A stretch of 64,000 nt of DNA from Planomonospora sp. ID67723. GTDB lineage: Bacteria > Actinomycetota > Actinomycetes > Streptosporangiales > Streptosporangiaceae. The first letter of the stretch is position 1. Each line of letters begins with the position of its first letter. Positions 25,825 through 34,228 of the stretch are shown here, in pieces. The stretch covers positions 1,736,001 through 1,800,000 of the forward strand of contig NZ_JABTEZ010000002.1 of the NCBI RefSeq assembly GCF_015711605.1, given 5' to 3'. The notes under the pieces are model-generated. The model saw only the letters and a list, made by a program, of their open reading frames with translations, had not been told where the DNA came from and made no database searches. The position numbers and the translations under genes are program-made.

Positions 25825-27081
25825 TCAGCCGCCGGTCGGGCCGGTCCAGCCGACCGGGAGGTGGGCCAGGCGGACCCGCTGGGGGTGGTCGCCCACCGGC
25901 ACGGAGACGATCTTCTGACCGGTGGCGAAGTCGATAGCGGTGACCTGGTCGGCGGCGCTCTCGGAGATGACGCAGGCCCTCCCGTCGCCGCTGACCGTCG
26001 CCCAGTACGGCTTGGCGGCGGGCACCAGCGGTCCCTCCTGCAGGGAGGCGCGGTCGACGACGGTGGCATAGCCGTCCATGGTCCCGGCGATGCAGAGTTT
26101 GGCACCGTCGGGGCTCATGGACATGCCGTGGTGGCGGGAGTCGTTGACGTAGGTGGTGCGGTCATCGCTGGTGGCGGGGTTCTTCGGCAGCGTCTTGACC
26201 CGGAGGATCCTGTCGGTGGCGACGTCGTACTCCAGGAAGCCGTTGAAGAACGACACCTGGAAGTACAGCCTCGATTCGTCCGGGGTGAAGGCGACGGGCC
26301 GGACCGCGTCGGACAGGTCCTTGCGTCCGAAGGCGTTCAGGCGCTGTCGCATGTCGATGGTCCTGACGGTCCTGTAGGTGGCGGCATCCGCGATGGTGAT
26401 CTTTCGGTCGCCCTTCAGCCAGTCCTGGGACGGGGCGTCGAAGTCGTTGTTGACCTCGCCGATCGACATGTTCCAGATGTACCTGCCGTCGTCGGTGAAG
26501 ACGTTCTCGTGCGGCTTGTCGCCGGTCCTGAAGGAGCCGACCTGCCGCCCGGTGCCGATGTCCAGGACATGGACGGTGTTGCCGGTGGAGGCCGACACCG
26601 CCACGCGGGTGCCGTCGGGGGAGACCGCCATGTGGTCGGAGCGGAAGCCCGAGACGGGGAAGCGCCACCTGAGCCTGCCGGTGGCGGTGTCGATGGAGGC
26701 GACGTCGGCGAAGCTGGGCCGCGACACCACGATGGCCGAGCCGTCGGAGGTGGTGTACATATCGTCGACGTACTGGTCGTGGCCCTCGCCGGCGGTCTCC
26801 CGGATGCCCAGGAAGAAGGCCAGCCGGATCGGGTTGCTGTAGATCTCGCGCAGCCGCTCGTTCTTGTCGGGGACGAGGTTGATCCGGCCGATCCTGGCGA
26901 AGTCGCCGGCGGACGTGATGACGTCGGCGGTGCCGGCCCAGTTGTTGCCGACCAGCATCACCTCCTGCAGTGCGGGGGCGGCGCTCGCGGGACCGGCGGG
27001 GACGCCGGACACGACGCCGACGGCCGCCACGGCGCCGACGATCAGGGAGTTGCGCCAGCGTGCAGGGGACGGAGCGCGCAT
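25825..27081 (-). CDS. Secreted YVTN-type beta-propeller protein
   Basis: 418 residues from ATG 27081, which has GGAGGAAGAAC just upstream; the longer frame is not supported. The N-terminus is a signal peptide (NSLIVGAVAAVGVVSGV ... PASAAPA). The rest is made of propeller blades with recurring signatures such as SDHMAVSPDGTRVAVSASTGNTVHVLDIGTGR, HGMSMSPDGAKLCIAGTMDGYATVVD and ATVSGDGRACVISESAADQVTAIDFATG (given in part). The fold usually mediates binding, and some members are redox enzymes, but no catalytic motif is seen. It is convergent with the haloperoxidase gene (42-bp gap) and divergent from the TetR gene, with that regulator's likely operator 171 bp upstream of its start. Confidence 0.85.
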   Translation of the reverse strand: MRAPSPARWRNSLIVGAVAAVGVVSGVPAGPASAAPALQEVMLVGNNWAGTADVITSAGDFARIGRINLVPDKNERLREIYSNPIRLAFFLGIRETAGEGHDQYVDDMYTTSDGSAIVVSRPSFADVASIDTATGRLRWRFPVSGFRSDHMAVSPDGTRVAVSASTGNTVHVLDIGTGRQVGSFRTGDKPHENVFTDDGRYIWNMSIGEVNNDFDAPSQDWLKGDRKITIADAATYRTVRTIDMRQRLNAFGRKDLSDAVRPVAFTPDESRLYFQVSFFNGFLEYDVATDRILRVKTLPKNPATSDDRTTYVNDSRHHGMSMSPDGAKLCIAGTMDGYATVVDRASLQEGPLVPAAKPYWATVSGDGRACVISESAADQVTAIDFATGQKIVSVPVGDHPQRVRLAHLPVGWTGPTGG

Positions 27082-27251
27082 GTTCTTCCTCCGGGGGGCG
27101 GGAGGGGCGGGAGGAGCGCGGAACGGACTCCGCGCCTCAGGAACGGTGTGACGGCCTGCGGGGCCTTCACTCGGACGAAGCGGAGCAACCGGACGGTGGT
27201 CGGGCAGGGCGGGAGAGTCCGCAGACATCGGGGCCCGCGGCGGATCCCGTC

Positions 27252-27279
27252 AACTCTGAATATCTCAATATTCAGAGTT
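27252..27279. promoter_or_regulatory. Perfect 12-bp-arm inverted repeat, likely TetR operator
   Basis: AACTCTGAATAT (27252-27263) and its exact reverse complement ATATTCAGAGTT (27268-27279) are separated by CTCA. The site is AT-rich in a GC-rich setting and lies between the divergent beta-propeller and TetR genes, 59 bp before the ATG chosen for the regulator. It is the best candidate binding site for that TetR. Confidence 0.75.
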
Positions 27280-27337
27280 TGTTACTGGATGGTAGGCACG
27301 TGTGATGCCCGCCACAAGACCCAATGCGAGAAAATCA

Positions 27338-28054
27338 ATGCATCGCAGAGCGGAGGGCGCGGTGGCGGGCAGGATCACACCGGCGACGGGCCGGTACGGG
27401 GGCAGGCCGGCCACGGAGCGGCAGGCCGAACGCCGCGGGCGCTTCCTGCAGGCGGGCCTGGATCTGTTCGGCGGCGGCCCCGGCTACCGCGCCACCAAGA
27501 TCACTGATGTCTGCAAGGCCGCAGGGCTGTCCACCCGCCAGTTCTACGAGGAGTTCCACACCCTGGAGGACCTGCTGGCCGAGCTGCACCTGTACGTCAA
27601 CGACGTCGCCGAGCAGGCAGTCCTGGCCGTCCTCCCCCAGGTGCAGCACCTGGACCTCATCGACCGCTGCACCCGGTTGTTCCGCGCCTACGCCGCCGGA
27701 GCCACCACCGATCCCCGCCACACCCGTGTCGCCTTCGTCGAGATCATCGGCGTCAGCCCCCGCGTGGACCGCCAGCGCCTGGACCGTCGCGTCCGCTGGA
27801 TCGACTTCATCTGCGCACAAGCCGAAGCCGCCGTCGACCGCGGCGAACTCCCCTCCCGCGACTACCGCATCAGCGCAGCCGCGTTCATCGGAGCCGTCAA
27901 CGGCCTCATGCACGACTGGACCGTCGGCTGGGTCGACGCCACCCTCGACCAGATCACCGACGAACTCCTGCGGATGCTCGTGGCCAACCTCCGCACCATG
28001 CCGTCGCCCGCCGCACCCGGCCACCGCCCGCCCGGACCCTGCGCGCCGGCCTGA
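27338..28054 (+). CDS. TetR family transcriptional regulator
   Basis: About 238 residues from ATG 27338. Other possible starts are GTG 27302 and GTG 27362, the last with the best ribosome binding site (GGAGGG). The helix-turn-helix is TKITDVCKAAGLSTRQFYEEFHTLEDLLAEL, the TetR recognition region. The C-terminal domain includes RVAFVEIIGVSPRVDRQRLDR, a feature of TetR regulators of the TetR_C_33-like kind, and ends in a proline-rich tail. It diverges from the beta-propeller gene and has a perfect inverted repeat in front, so autoregulation and control of that neighbour are likely. The ligand is unknown. It converges with the siderophore formyltransferase across a strong hairpin. Confidence 0.87.
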   Translation: MHRRAEGAVAGRITPATGRYGGRPATERQAERRGRFLQAGLDLFGGGPGYRATKITDVCKAAGLSTRQFYEEFHTLEDLLAELHLYVNDVAEQAVLAVLPQVQHLDLIDRCTRLFRAYAAGATTDPRHTRVAFVEIIGVSPRVDRQRLDRRVRWIDFICAQAEAAVDRGELPSRDYRISAAAFIGAVNGLMHDWTVGWVDATLDQITDELLRMLVANLRTMPSPAAPGHRPPGPCAPA

Positions 28055-28159
28055 CCCGCCCGCGCGGCGGTCCGGAGCGAGATCGGGAAGTGGTGGCGGA
28101 CGGAGGGGCGGATCGCCCGGGTGGGGGCCGGGACGGGCGCGCCGCCCACCGGCGGGAGC

Positions 28160-28214
28160 CGCGACCGCGTTGTTCATGACGCCTGTGCGCGGCGTCATGC
28201 TCATCGCGGTCGCG
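28160..28214. terminator. Nested hairpin, likely bidirectional terminator
   Basis: An outer 10-bp perfect stem (28160-28169 with 28205-28214) encloses, across symmetric 5-nt internal loops, an inner 9-bp perfect stem (CATGACGCC 28175-28183 with GGCGTCATG 28191-28199) and a 7-nt loop. It lies between the 3' ends of the convergent TetR and formyltransferase genes, as expected of a shared terminator. There is no T-run. Confidence 0.65.
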
Positions 28215-28235
28215 CCGCAGCCGTCCTGCTGACGT

Positions 28236-29183
28236 TCAGGCCGTCCTGGTGAGATATCCGCCCATGGTGCGGAAGACCTCGGTGGCGGGCAGGTCGGTGC
28301 CGTCCTCGGTGCGGACGCGTTCGATGACCAGGCCGTGGCTGCGCCCGCGGCGGGCGTCCGCGCCCGCGACGATGACCACGCCGTCGCCTTCGCGGATGAA
28401 GACGCGGCCGGGGGTGCCGCCGTAGACGCCCTTGGAGACCGAGGCCTTCAGCACGCGGATGCGCTCGCCCTTGTAGTGGGTGAAGGCGTTCGGATACGGG
28501 TCCGACTGCGCCCGGACCAGGCGCTCGATGTCCTCGGCGGGCCAGGTCCAGTCGATGTTGCCGTCCTCGACGGACCTCTTGTGGAAGAAGCTGGCCTTGG
28601 ACCGGTCCTGAGGGGTCCAGTCGGTCCGCCCGGAGGCGATGAGGGCGAGCGATTCGTGGACGACGGGTCCGATCAGGTCGACGGTGCGGTGGAACAGGTC
28701 GGTGGCGGTGTCGGCGGGCCCGACGGGAACGGCGCGCTGCAGCACGATGCCGCCGGCGTCCAGTTCCTCGTTCATCATGTGCGCGGTGACCCCGACCTCC
28801 TCCTCGCCGTTGATCAACGCCCAGATGAGGGGGGAGAACCCCGCGTAGGCGGGCAGCAGCGAGTCGTGCACGTTCAGGGTGCCGTGCCGGGGGAGGGTGA
28901 AGATCTCCGGCGGGATCCAGGTCCGCCAGTTGTTGGCGACGATGAGGTCCAGGCGGGCCTCCTTGAGCCGCAGCATCAGCTCCTCGTCGTCGGGGCGGTT
29001 GCGCAGCAGCACCGGGACGCCGTGCGCCTCGGCCAGTTCGGCCACCGAGTCGTCCCAGATCTTCTCGTAGGCGTGGTCGCTCCTGGGATGCGTCACCACG
29101 AGGACGATCTCGTGTCCGGAGTCCAGGAGCGCCTGCAGCGTTCGGTGCCCCCATGTCTGGTAGCCGAACATCGCGATCCGCAT
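28236..29183 (-). CDS. N5-hydroxyornithine formyltransferase (siderophore biosynthesis)
   Basis: 315 residues from ATG 29183 behind AAGGAGAGACC. The N-terminal formyl_transf_N fold shows the 10-formyl-tetrahydrofolate signature: VANNWRTWIPPEIF, NVHDSLLPAYAGFSP (catalytic N, H and the D further on) and ELDAGGIVLQRAVPVG. The C-terminal domain is also of methionyl-tRNA formyltransferase type. The genome's general enzyme would not sit in a siderophore cluster; this one faces an ornithine monooxygenase across an iron box, as CchA faces its partners in coelichelin. It most likely formylates N5-hydroxyornithine to give a hydroxamate. It is under iron control and ends at the hairpin at 28160-28214. 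Confidence 0.9.
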   Translation of the reverse strand: MRIAMFGYQTWGHRTLQALLDSGHEIVLVVTHPRSDHAYEKIWDDSVAELAEAHGVPVLLRNRPDDEELMLRLKEARLDLIVANNWRTWIPPEIFTLPRHGTLNVHDSLLPAYAGFSPLIWALINGEEEVGVTAHMMNEELDAGGIVLQRAVPVGPADTATDLFHRTVDLIGPVVHESLALIASGRTDWTPQDRSKASFFHKRSVEDGNIDWTWPAEDIERLVRAQSDPYPNAFTHYKGERIRVLKASVSKGVYGGTPGRVFIREGDGVVIVAGADARRGRSHGLVIERVRTEDGTDLPATEVFRTMGGYLTRTA

Positions 29184-29225
29184 GGTCTCTCCTTGTCAGG
29201 TGGATCAAGGCCGGTTAGGGTTTTA

Positions 29226-29244
29226 TTAGGTGAGGCTAACCTAA
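29226..29244. promoter_or_regulatory. Iron box (DmdR/IdeR-type)
   Basis: TTAGGTGAGGCTAACCTAA matches the IdeR/DmdR 19-bp consensus (TTAGGTTAGGCTAACCTAA) at all but one position. It sits 42 bp from the formyltransferase start and 105 bp from the monooxygenase start, in the shared divergent promoter, so both genes should be repressed when Fe2+ is plentiful. Confidence 0.9.
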
Positions 29245-29349
29245 ACTAAATTTCGGATCATTGGAAGCCGCCGAAATGCACGCCTGCGGTCATCGGGGCG
29301 TGCCGTACGGCTTCCGCCCCCGTTGAGTCCACTCCAGGAAAGGCCCCAG

Positions 29350-30666
29350 ATGTCTCCGTCGGAGAAGCGTGTCCACGACCTTGTCGGCATCGGTTTCGGA
29401 CCGTCCAACCTCGCGCTGGCGATCGCGTTGCGAGAGCACGGCGCGCAGACGGGCGACCCGATCGATGCGGTGTTCTTCGAGAAGCAGCCGGCCTTCGGCT
29501 GGCACCGGGGGATGCTCCTGCAGGACGCGACCATGCAGGTGTCCTTCCTGAAGGACCTGGTCACGATGAGGAACCCGACGAGCGAGTTCAGCTTCCTGCG
29601 CTACCTGCAGGACAAGGACCGGCTGATCGACTTCATCAACCACAAGACGATGTTCCCCTCGCGGCTGGAGTTCCACGACTACCTGGAGTGGGCCGCCGCG
29701 CCGTTCGCCGATCAGGTGGAGTACGGATCGGAGGTCGTCGCGGTCACGCCGGTCACCGCCGACGGGATGATCGAGTACTTCGACGTGGTGGTACGGCAGG
29801 GCGGCCGGGGCGACGAGCTGACCACCCGGCGGACCCGCAACCTGGTGATCGCCACGGGCCTGGAACCGGTCCTGCCCGAGGGCGTGGTGAGCGACGAGCG
29901 CGTCTGGCACAGCGAGGAACTGCTCATCCGGGTGCCGGAGCTGCGCGACCCGCAGCGGATGGTCGTGGTCGGGGCCGGCCAGAGCGCGGCCGAGGTGACG
30001 GACTACCTGCACGGCTCCTTCCCCGACGCCGAGGTGTGCGCCGTCTTCACCAAGTACGGCTACACCCCCGCCGACGACAGCTCCTTCGCCAACCGCATCT
30101 TCGACCCCGCGGCGGTCGACCACTTCTACGCCGCGCCCGAGGAGGTCAAGGAGACGCTGCGGCGCTACCACGCCTCGACCAACTACTCGGTGGTCGACCT
30201 CGAGCTCATCGACGAGCTCTACCGGCGCCACTACCAGGAGAAGGTCCGCGGCATCGAGCGGCTGCGCATCTTCAACGCCTCCCGGCTCGTCGACGTGGCC
30301 GAGGCGGCGACCGGCCTGCGGGCCACGGTCGAGTTCCTGCCGACCGGGGAGCGCACCGTGCTGGACGCCGACCTCCTCGTCTACGCCACCGGTTACCGGT
30401 CCGGTGACCCCCTCACCCTGCTGGGCGAGGCCGGAGAGCACTGCCTGCGCCTGCCCGGGGGCGGCCTGCGCATCGACCGCGACTACCGGGTCGTCACCAC
30501 CGACGCGGTGCGCTGCGGCATCTACGTGCAGGGCGCCACCGAGCACACTCACGGCATCACCTCGACCCTGCTGTCCAACACCGCCGTGCGGGTCGGAGAG
30601 ATCGTCCGCTCGGTCGCCGGGCGGCGGCGGGAAGCCGGCCGCTCCGCCTACGCGCTCCAGCGCTGA
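29350..30666 (+). CDS. L-ornithine N5-monooxygenase
   Basis: 438 residues from ATG 29350; an upstream in-frame start at 29323 is not needed. FAD-binding motif GIGFGPSNLALAIAL at the N-terminus, the substrate-side segment MQVSFLKDLVTMRNPTSEFSF that is highly conserved among ornithine/lysine N-hydroxylases, the NADPH motif VVGAGQSAAEVTDYL, and the C-terminal LLVYATGYRSGDP. It hydroxylates the side-chain nitrogen of free L-ornithine using NADPH and O2, the first step to hydroxamate ligands. It is divergent from the formyltransferase over an iron box and convergent with the permease genes over a terminator. Confidence 0.96.
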   Translation: MSPSEKRVHDLVGIGFGPSNLALAIALREHGAQTGDPIDAVFFEKQPAFGWHRGMLLQDATMQVSFLKDLVTMRNPTSEFSFLRYLQDKDRLIDFINHKTMFPSRLEFHDYLEWAAAPFADQVEYGSEVVAVTPVTADGMIEYFDVVVRQGGRGDELTTRRTRNLVIATGLEPVLPEGVVSDERVWHSEELLIRVPELRDPQRMVVVGAGQSAAEVTDYLHGSFPDAEVCAVFTKYGYTPADDSSFANRIFDPAAVDHFYAAPEEVKETLRRYHASTNYSVVDLELIDELYRRHYQEKVRGIERLRIFNASRLVDVAEAATGLRATVEFLPTGERTVLDADLLVYATGYRSGDPLTLLGEAGEHCLRLPGGGLRIDRDYRVVTTDAVRCGIYVQGATEHTHGITSTLLSNTAVRVGEIVRSVAGRRREAGRSAYALQR

Positions 30667-30671
30667 GGCCG

Positions 30672-30703
30672 GCGTCTCCCCCGCCCGCCGGCGGGGGAGA
30701 CGC
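30672..30703. terminator. Hairpin terminator between monooxygenase and permease genes
   Basis: GCGTCTCCCCCGCC (30672-30685) pairs perfectly with GGCGGGGGAGACGC (30690-30703) over 14 bp around the loop CGCC. It begins 6 bp after the monooxygenase stop, between convergent genes, and could serve both directions. No T-run is present. Confidence 0.75.
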
Positions 30704-30755
30704 GCGGGTCCGCCCCGGCCGCCCGGGCGCGCTCCGGGGCGCCGGCCTCCGGACA

Positions 30756-31823
30756 TCAGGAGCCGGTCCGGCCGGTACGGCTGAGCTGCCAGAGCAGGAA
30801 CGGCGCGCCGAGCACCCCGGTCACCACGCCGACCGGCAGGACCGTGTCATGCAGGAGCCGCTGGCTGATCAGATCGCTCACCAGCACGATCGCCGAACCG
30901 GTGAGGGCCGCGGAGGTGACCGGCGGGGCGGGGGAGCGGGCCAGCCGCTGGGCGATCTGCGGTGCGGCCAGCGCGACGAACAGGACCGGGCCGGCCGCGG
31001 CGGTGGCGAAGGCGGCCAGAGCGGCCCCGCACATCAGCAGGGCCATGCGGACGCGCTGCACCGGAGCGCCCAGCCCCGCGGCCACCTCGTCACCCAGGAG
31101 CAGTGCCCGCTGCAGCCGCCCGAGCAGCAGCACCGGTGGCACCAGCACCGCCAGGGCCAGGGCCAGGGGTTCGGCGTGGGCCCAGCCCCGGTCGTTGAGG
31201 TTGCCCACGAGCCAGCCCAGCATCTTCTGCGCCTGGTACAGCTCGGCCCGGCTCAGCAGGTAGTAGGTGAGGCTGACGCACATCCAGCTGATCCCGATGC
31301 CCACCAGGACGATCCGGTACCCGGTGGTGCCCCGGTTCCAGGCCAGCAGGTAGATCAGCAGGCCGGCGCCGAGGGCGCCCGCGAGTCCCAGCGTCTGCGT
31401 GCTCAGCCCCGGTCCGGTGCCGAGGACGATCCCGGCGGCCACGGCGGCACCGGCTCCCTGGGTGATGCCGAGCATGTCGGGGCTGGCGAGCGGATTGCGG
31501 GTGACGGCCTGGAAGATCGCGCCGGCCATGCCGAAGGCGGTGCCGCCGAGCAGGGCCACCGCGGCCCGCGGCAGGCGCAGCTCCTGGACCACGAACACCG
31601 TGGCGGGCTCGCCCGTGCCCCACAGCGCCGGCAGCAGCTCGCCCAGCGGGACGGTGTAGTCACCGCTGCCGATGCCCACGGTCAGGCAGAAGGTCCCGGC
31701 GGCGGCGACGGCGAGGGTCAGCCACACCAGGGCCAGGCGCAGGCGAAGGACGCCGGAGACGCCGGGCCGGGTCAGCCGGAAGGCGACGCGCCGGCCGGAG
31801 CGGGTCAGTTCGAGTCCGGACAT
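30756..31823 (-). CDS. FecCD-type siderophore ABC transporter permease
   Basis: 355 residues with about nine or ten transmembrane helices. FecCD hallmarks: LRLPRAAVALLGGTAFGMAGAIFQAVTRNPLASPDMLGIT (in part), GIGISWMCVSLTYYLLSR, and AAGPVLFVALAAPQIAQRL. These permeases form the membrane channel for ferric siderophores, taking substrate from a lipoprotein binding protein. It starts 3 bp after the stop of the upstream permease gene, so the pair is one operon and probably forms a heterodimer. No matching ATPase gene is nearby. Confidence 0.93.
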   Translation of the reverse strand: MSGLELTRSGRRVAFRLTRPGVSGVLRLRLALVWLTLAVAAAGTFCLTVGIGSGDYTVPLGELLPALWGTGEPATVFVVQELRLPRAAVALLGGTAFGMAGAIFQAVTRNPLASPDMLGITQGAGAAVAAGIVLGTGPGLSTQTLGLAGALGAGLLIYLLAWNRGTTGYRIVLVGIGISWMCVSLTYYLLSRAELYQAQKMLGWLVGNLNDRGWAHAEPLALALAVLVPPVLLLGRLQRALLLGDEVAAGLGAPVQRVRMALLMCGAALAAFATAAAGPVLFVALAAPQIAQRLARSPAPPVTSAALTGSAIVLVSDLISQRLLHDTVLPVGVVTGVLGAPFLLWQLSRTGRTGS

Positions 31824-31826
31824 CGC

Positions 31827-32918
31827 TCACAGCTCCGCGAGCCGTCGGCGGCGGACCAGGGCGATGAAGAACGGCGCTCCGAGGAACGCGGCGATCAGGC
31901 TCACGTCGATCTCCTGCGGACGCGCCACGACGCGCCCGATGATGTCGGCGGCCAGCAGCAGGCACGGCGCGACCAGCATCGTGCCCGGCAGCAGCCAGCG
32001 ATGGTCGGGACCGGTGACCATCCGGACGAGATGGGGCACCACCAGGCCGACGAATACGATCGGGCCGGTGACCGCCACCGTCGCGCCGGTCAGCAGCATG
32101 ACCGCCAGCGCGGTGTTCAGGCGGACCAGGCCCAGCCGGCGGCCCAGCGCGGTGGCGACGTCGTCGCCGAGGGAGAGGCTGTTGAGCGCCGGTGCGGTGC
32201 TCAACGCCAGTATCGCGCCGACGGCGAGGAACGGTGCGATGCCCAGCAGCGCGTCGCCGTCGTGCCCGGTCAGGGAGCCCGACGACCAGTAGCGGTAGCG
32301 GTCCAGCGACTCGGGGTCGGTCAGTGCGACACCGCTGGTCAGAGAGTCCAGCAGGTAGGTTACGGCGACTCCGGCGAGGGCCAGCTTGACCGGGGAGGCG
32401 CCGCCGCCCCGGCTGCCCAGCAGGTAGACCACGCAGGCGGCGACCGCGGAACCCGCGAAGGCGAACCAGATCGAGGCCGCCAGCGTGGTGATGCCGAGCA
32501 CGCCGGTGGCCGTGACGATGCCGAAGGCCGCGCCCGCGCTGACGCCCAGCAGGCCGGGGTCGGCCAGCGGGTTGCGGGTCAGTCCTTGCATGACCGCTCC
32601 GGCCAGGCCCAGTGCGGCGCCGGCGAGCACGGCGACCAGGGTGCGGATCAGCCGGGTGCCCCGGACGATGGCCTCCACCTCGGTGTCGAGTCCGGGATGG
32701 CCGGGGTCGAGGAGGGCGCGCACCACCTGGTCGAGAGGGATGGCCCGGCTCCCCACCGCCAGCGACAGCAGGCACAGTCCGACCAGGGAGGCCGCAGCCG
32801 CGATGACCAGCCGCGGGCGCCGGGCCGATCGCGGCCTCGCCGTACCGATGGGTGTCCCCTGTGCGGTGTCACGGTCTGGTGACGCCCCGGTCGGAGGCGA
32901 GGTTTTCTGGGGTGTCAC
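31827..32918 (-). CDS. FecCD-type siderophore ABC transporter permease
   Basis: About 363 residues from GTG 32918. The ATG at 32951 would place the iron box inside the coding region, so the later start is preferred. FecCD motifs: RLIRTLVAVLAGAALGLAGAVMQGLTRNPLADPGLLG (in part), VAVTYLLDSLTSG, and GPIVFVGLVVPHLVRMVTGPDHR with DVSLIAAFLGAPFFIALVRR at the end. It is the first gene of a two-permease operon led by the iron box at 32939-32957, and it is divergent from the binding-protein gene. It should import the ferric form of the locally made siderophore. Confidence 0.93.
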   Translation of the reverse strand: MTPQKTSPPTGASPDRDTAQGTPIGTARPRSARRPRLVIAAAASLVGLCLLSLAVGSRAIPLDQVVRALLDPGHPGLDTEVEAIVRGTRLIRTLVAVLAGAALGLAGAVMQGLTRNPLADPGLLGVSAGAAFGIVTATGVLGITTLAASIWFAFAGSAVAACVVYLLGSRGGGASPVKLALAGVAVTYLLDSLTSGVALTDPESLDRYRYWSSGSLTGHDGDALLGIAPFLAVGAILALSTAPALNSLSLGDDVATALGRRLGLVRLNTALAVMLLTGATVAVTGPIVFVGLVVPHLVRMVTGPDHRWLLPGTMLVAPCLLLAADIIGRVVARPQEIDVSLIAAFLGAPFFIALVRRRRLAEL

Positions 32919-32938
32919 GAAGATCCCATCATGGACTT

Positions 32939-32957
32939 TTAGGTAAGGCATACCTCA
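32939..32957 (-). promoter_or_regulatory. Iron box for the permease operon
   Basis: TTAGGTAAGGCATACCTCA fits the DmdR/IdeR consensus with a few changes in the right half. It lies 21 bp from the preferred GTG start of the first permease, overlapping where the promoter should be. Confidence 0.8.
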
Positions 32958-32995
32958 GTTCGCAGTGATATGCAAGGCTTGAAGCGGAATTGAAT

Positions 32996-33014
32996 GTAGG
33001 TAAGGCTAACCTTA
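32996..33014 (+). promoter_or_regulatory. Iron box for the binding protein-NRPS-MbtH operon
   Basis: GTAGGTAAGGCTAACCTTA closely matches the iron-box consensus, with an intact GGCTAACC core. It is 119 bp upstream of the binding-protein start and probably controls the whole 17-kb unit through MbtH. Confidence 0.85.
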
Positions 33015-33132
33015 GTATCTCCTTGTTGATGTTGTCCGCCGGTACGGCGCGTGCCATCCGGCCGGTGGTCCCACAGGGATGCCGGAGGCCGGAAGACGGC
33101 CCGCACGCCGACCCGAGTTCGAAGAGGAAACG

Positions 33133-34185
33133 ATGGCCCATCCCTCCACCTCCATCACAGGCGCCCGGCCGCTCAGGCACCTGCTGGCGGCCCTCGCCGT
33201 ACTGGCGCTGACCGCGGCGGCCGCCTGCGGCAGCGCGGGCGGGTCCGGTGAAAGCACCGCGGCACCGTCGAGCGCGGGTGCGGCCTCCTCCGCTCCGGCG
33301 GGCGCCTTCCCCGTGAAGGTCGAGCACCTGTACGGCACGACGGAGATCACCAAGAAGCCGGAGCGGATCGTCACCTTCGGCCTGAGCGACCACGAGCCGG
33401 TGCTGGCGCTCGGCCACAAGCCGATCGGCGTGGTGGACTGGTTCCAGCGCAGCCCGTTCACCGACTGGCCGTGGGCGAAGCAGGCGTGGGGAGGGGCCGA
33501 GCCCACGGTGCTCGGCCTGCGCGAGGACGGCGTCAAGTTCGAGAAGCTGGTCGCGCTCAAGCCCGATCTGATCTTCGCCATGTACTCCGGCATCCAGAAG
33601 GAGCACTACGACCAGCTCTCGAAGATCGCCCCGGTGGTCGCGCAGCCCAAGGGCTACGACCCCTACGCCGCCCCGTGGCAGGACATCACCCGCCTGGCCG
33701 GCCGCGCACTCGGTGAGGAGGCCAAGGCGGAGCAGCTCATCGCCGGGATCGGCGAGCGGTTCGCCCAGGTGCGCAAGGACAACCCGCAGTGGGCGGGCAA
33801 GACGGCGGTCGCCGCCGACAGCTTCAAGCCCGGCCAGTACTCCGCCTTCCAGAAGGGCGACCCCAAGTCGGCGTTCCTGGCCGAGCTGGGCTTCACCATC
33901 CCCGAGGAGATCACCAAGCAGGCCGGCGCGTCCAACGTCGCGGAGTTCGGCTCCGAGGGCCTGAACATGCTGGAGGTCGACCGGCTGGTGTGGCTCACCA
34001 CCGGCAAGGAGCCCTGGGAGCGCATCAAGAACGACAAGGTCTACAAGGAGCTGAAGGTCGCCAAGGAGGGCCGCGACCTCTTCCTGACCTACCAGGACCC
34101 GCCGATCGGTGCGGCGCTGTCCTTCAACACGGTGCTCAGCATCCCGTATGCCGTCGAGCAGGTCGTGCCGCTGCTCAAGAAGTGA
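33133..34185 (+). CDS. Siderophore ABC transporter substrate-binding lipoprotein
   Basis: 350 residues from ATG 33133 behind GAGGAAACG. A lipoprotein signal peptide (LLAALAVLALTAAAAC, lipobox cysteine at about residue 32) is followed by a Ser/Ala/Gly-rich linker and a periplasmic_binding_2 domain (TTEITKKPERIVTFGLSDHEPVLALGHKPIGVV in part, LVALKPDLIFAMYSGIQ, FNTVLSIPYAVEQVVPLL). It is anchored outside the membrane and should capture the ferric siderophore for the two FecCD permeases. It is first in the operon, 43 bp before the NRPS start. Confidence 0.93.
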   Translation: MAHPSTSITGARPLRHLLAALAVLALTAAAACGSAGGSGESTAAPSSAGAASSAPAGAFPVKVEHLYGTTEITKKPERIVTFGLSDHEPVLALGHKPIGVVDWFQRSPFTDWPWAKQAWGGAEPTVLGLREDGVKFEKLVALKPDLIFAMYSGIQKEHYDQLSKIAPVVAQPKGYDPYAAPWQDITRLAGRALGEEAKAEQLIAGIGERFAQVRKDNPQWAGKTAVAADSFKPGQYSAFQKGDPKSAFLAELGFTIPEEITKQAGASNVAEFGSEGLNMLEVDRLVWLTTGKEPWERIKNDKVYKELKVAKEGRDLFLTYQDPPIGAALSFNTVLSIPYAVEQVVPLLKK

Positions 34186-34228
34186 TCCTCCAGTTCGACG
34201 ATATCCACCGCGGTAGGCCACGGAAGGC

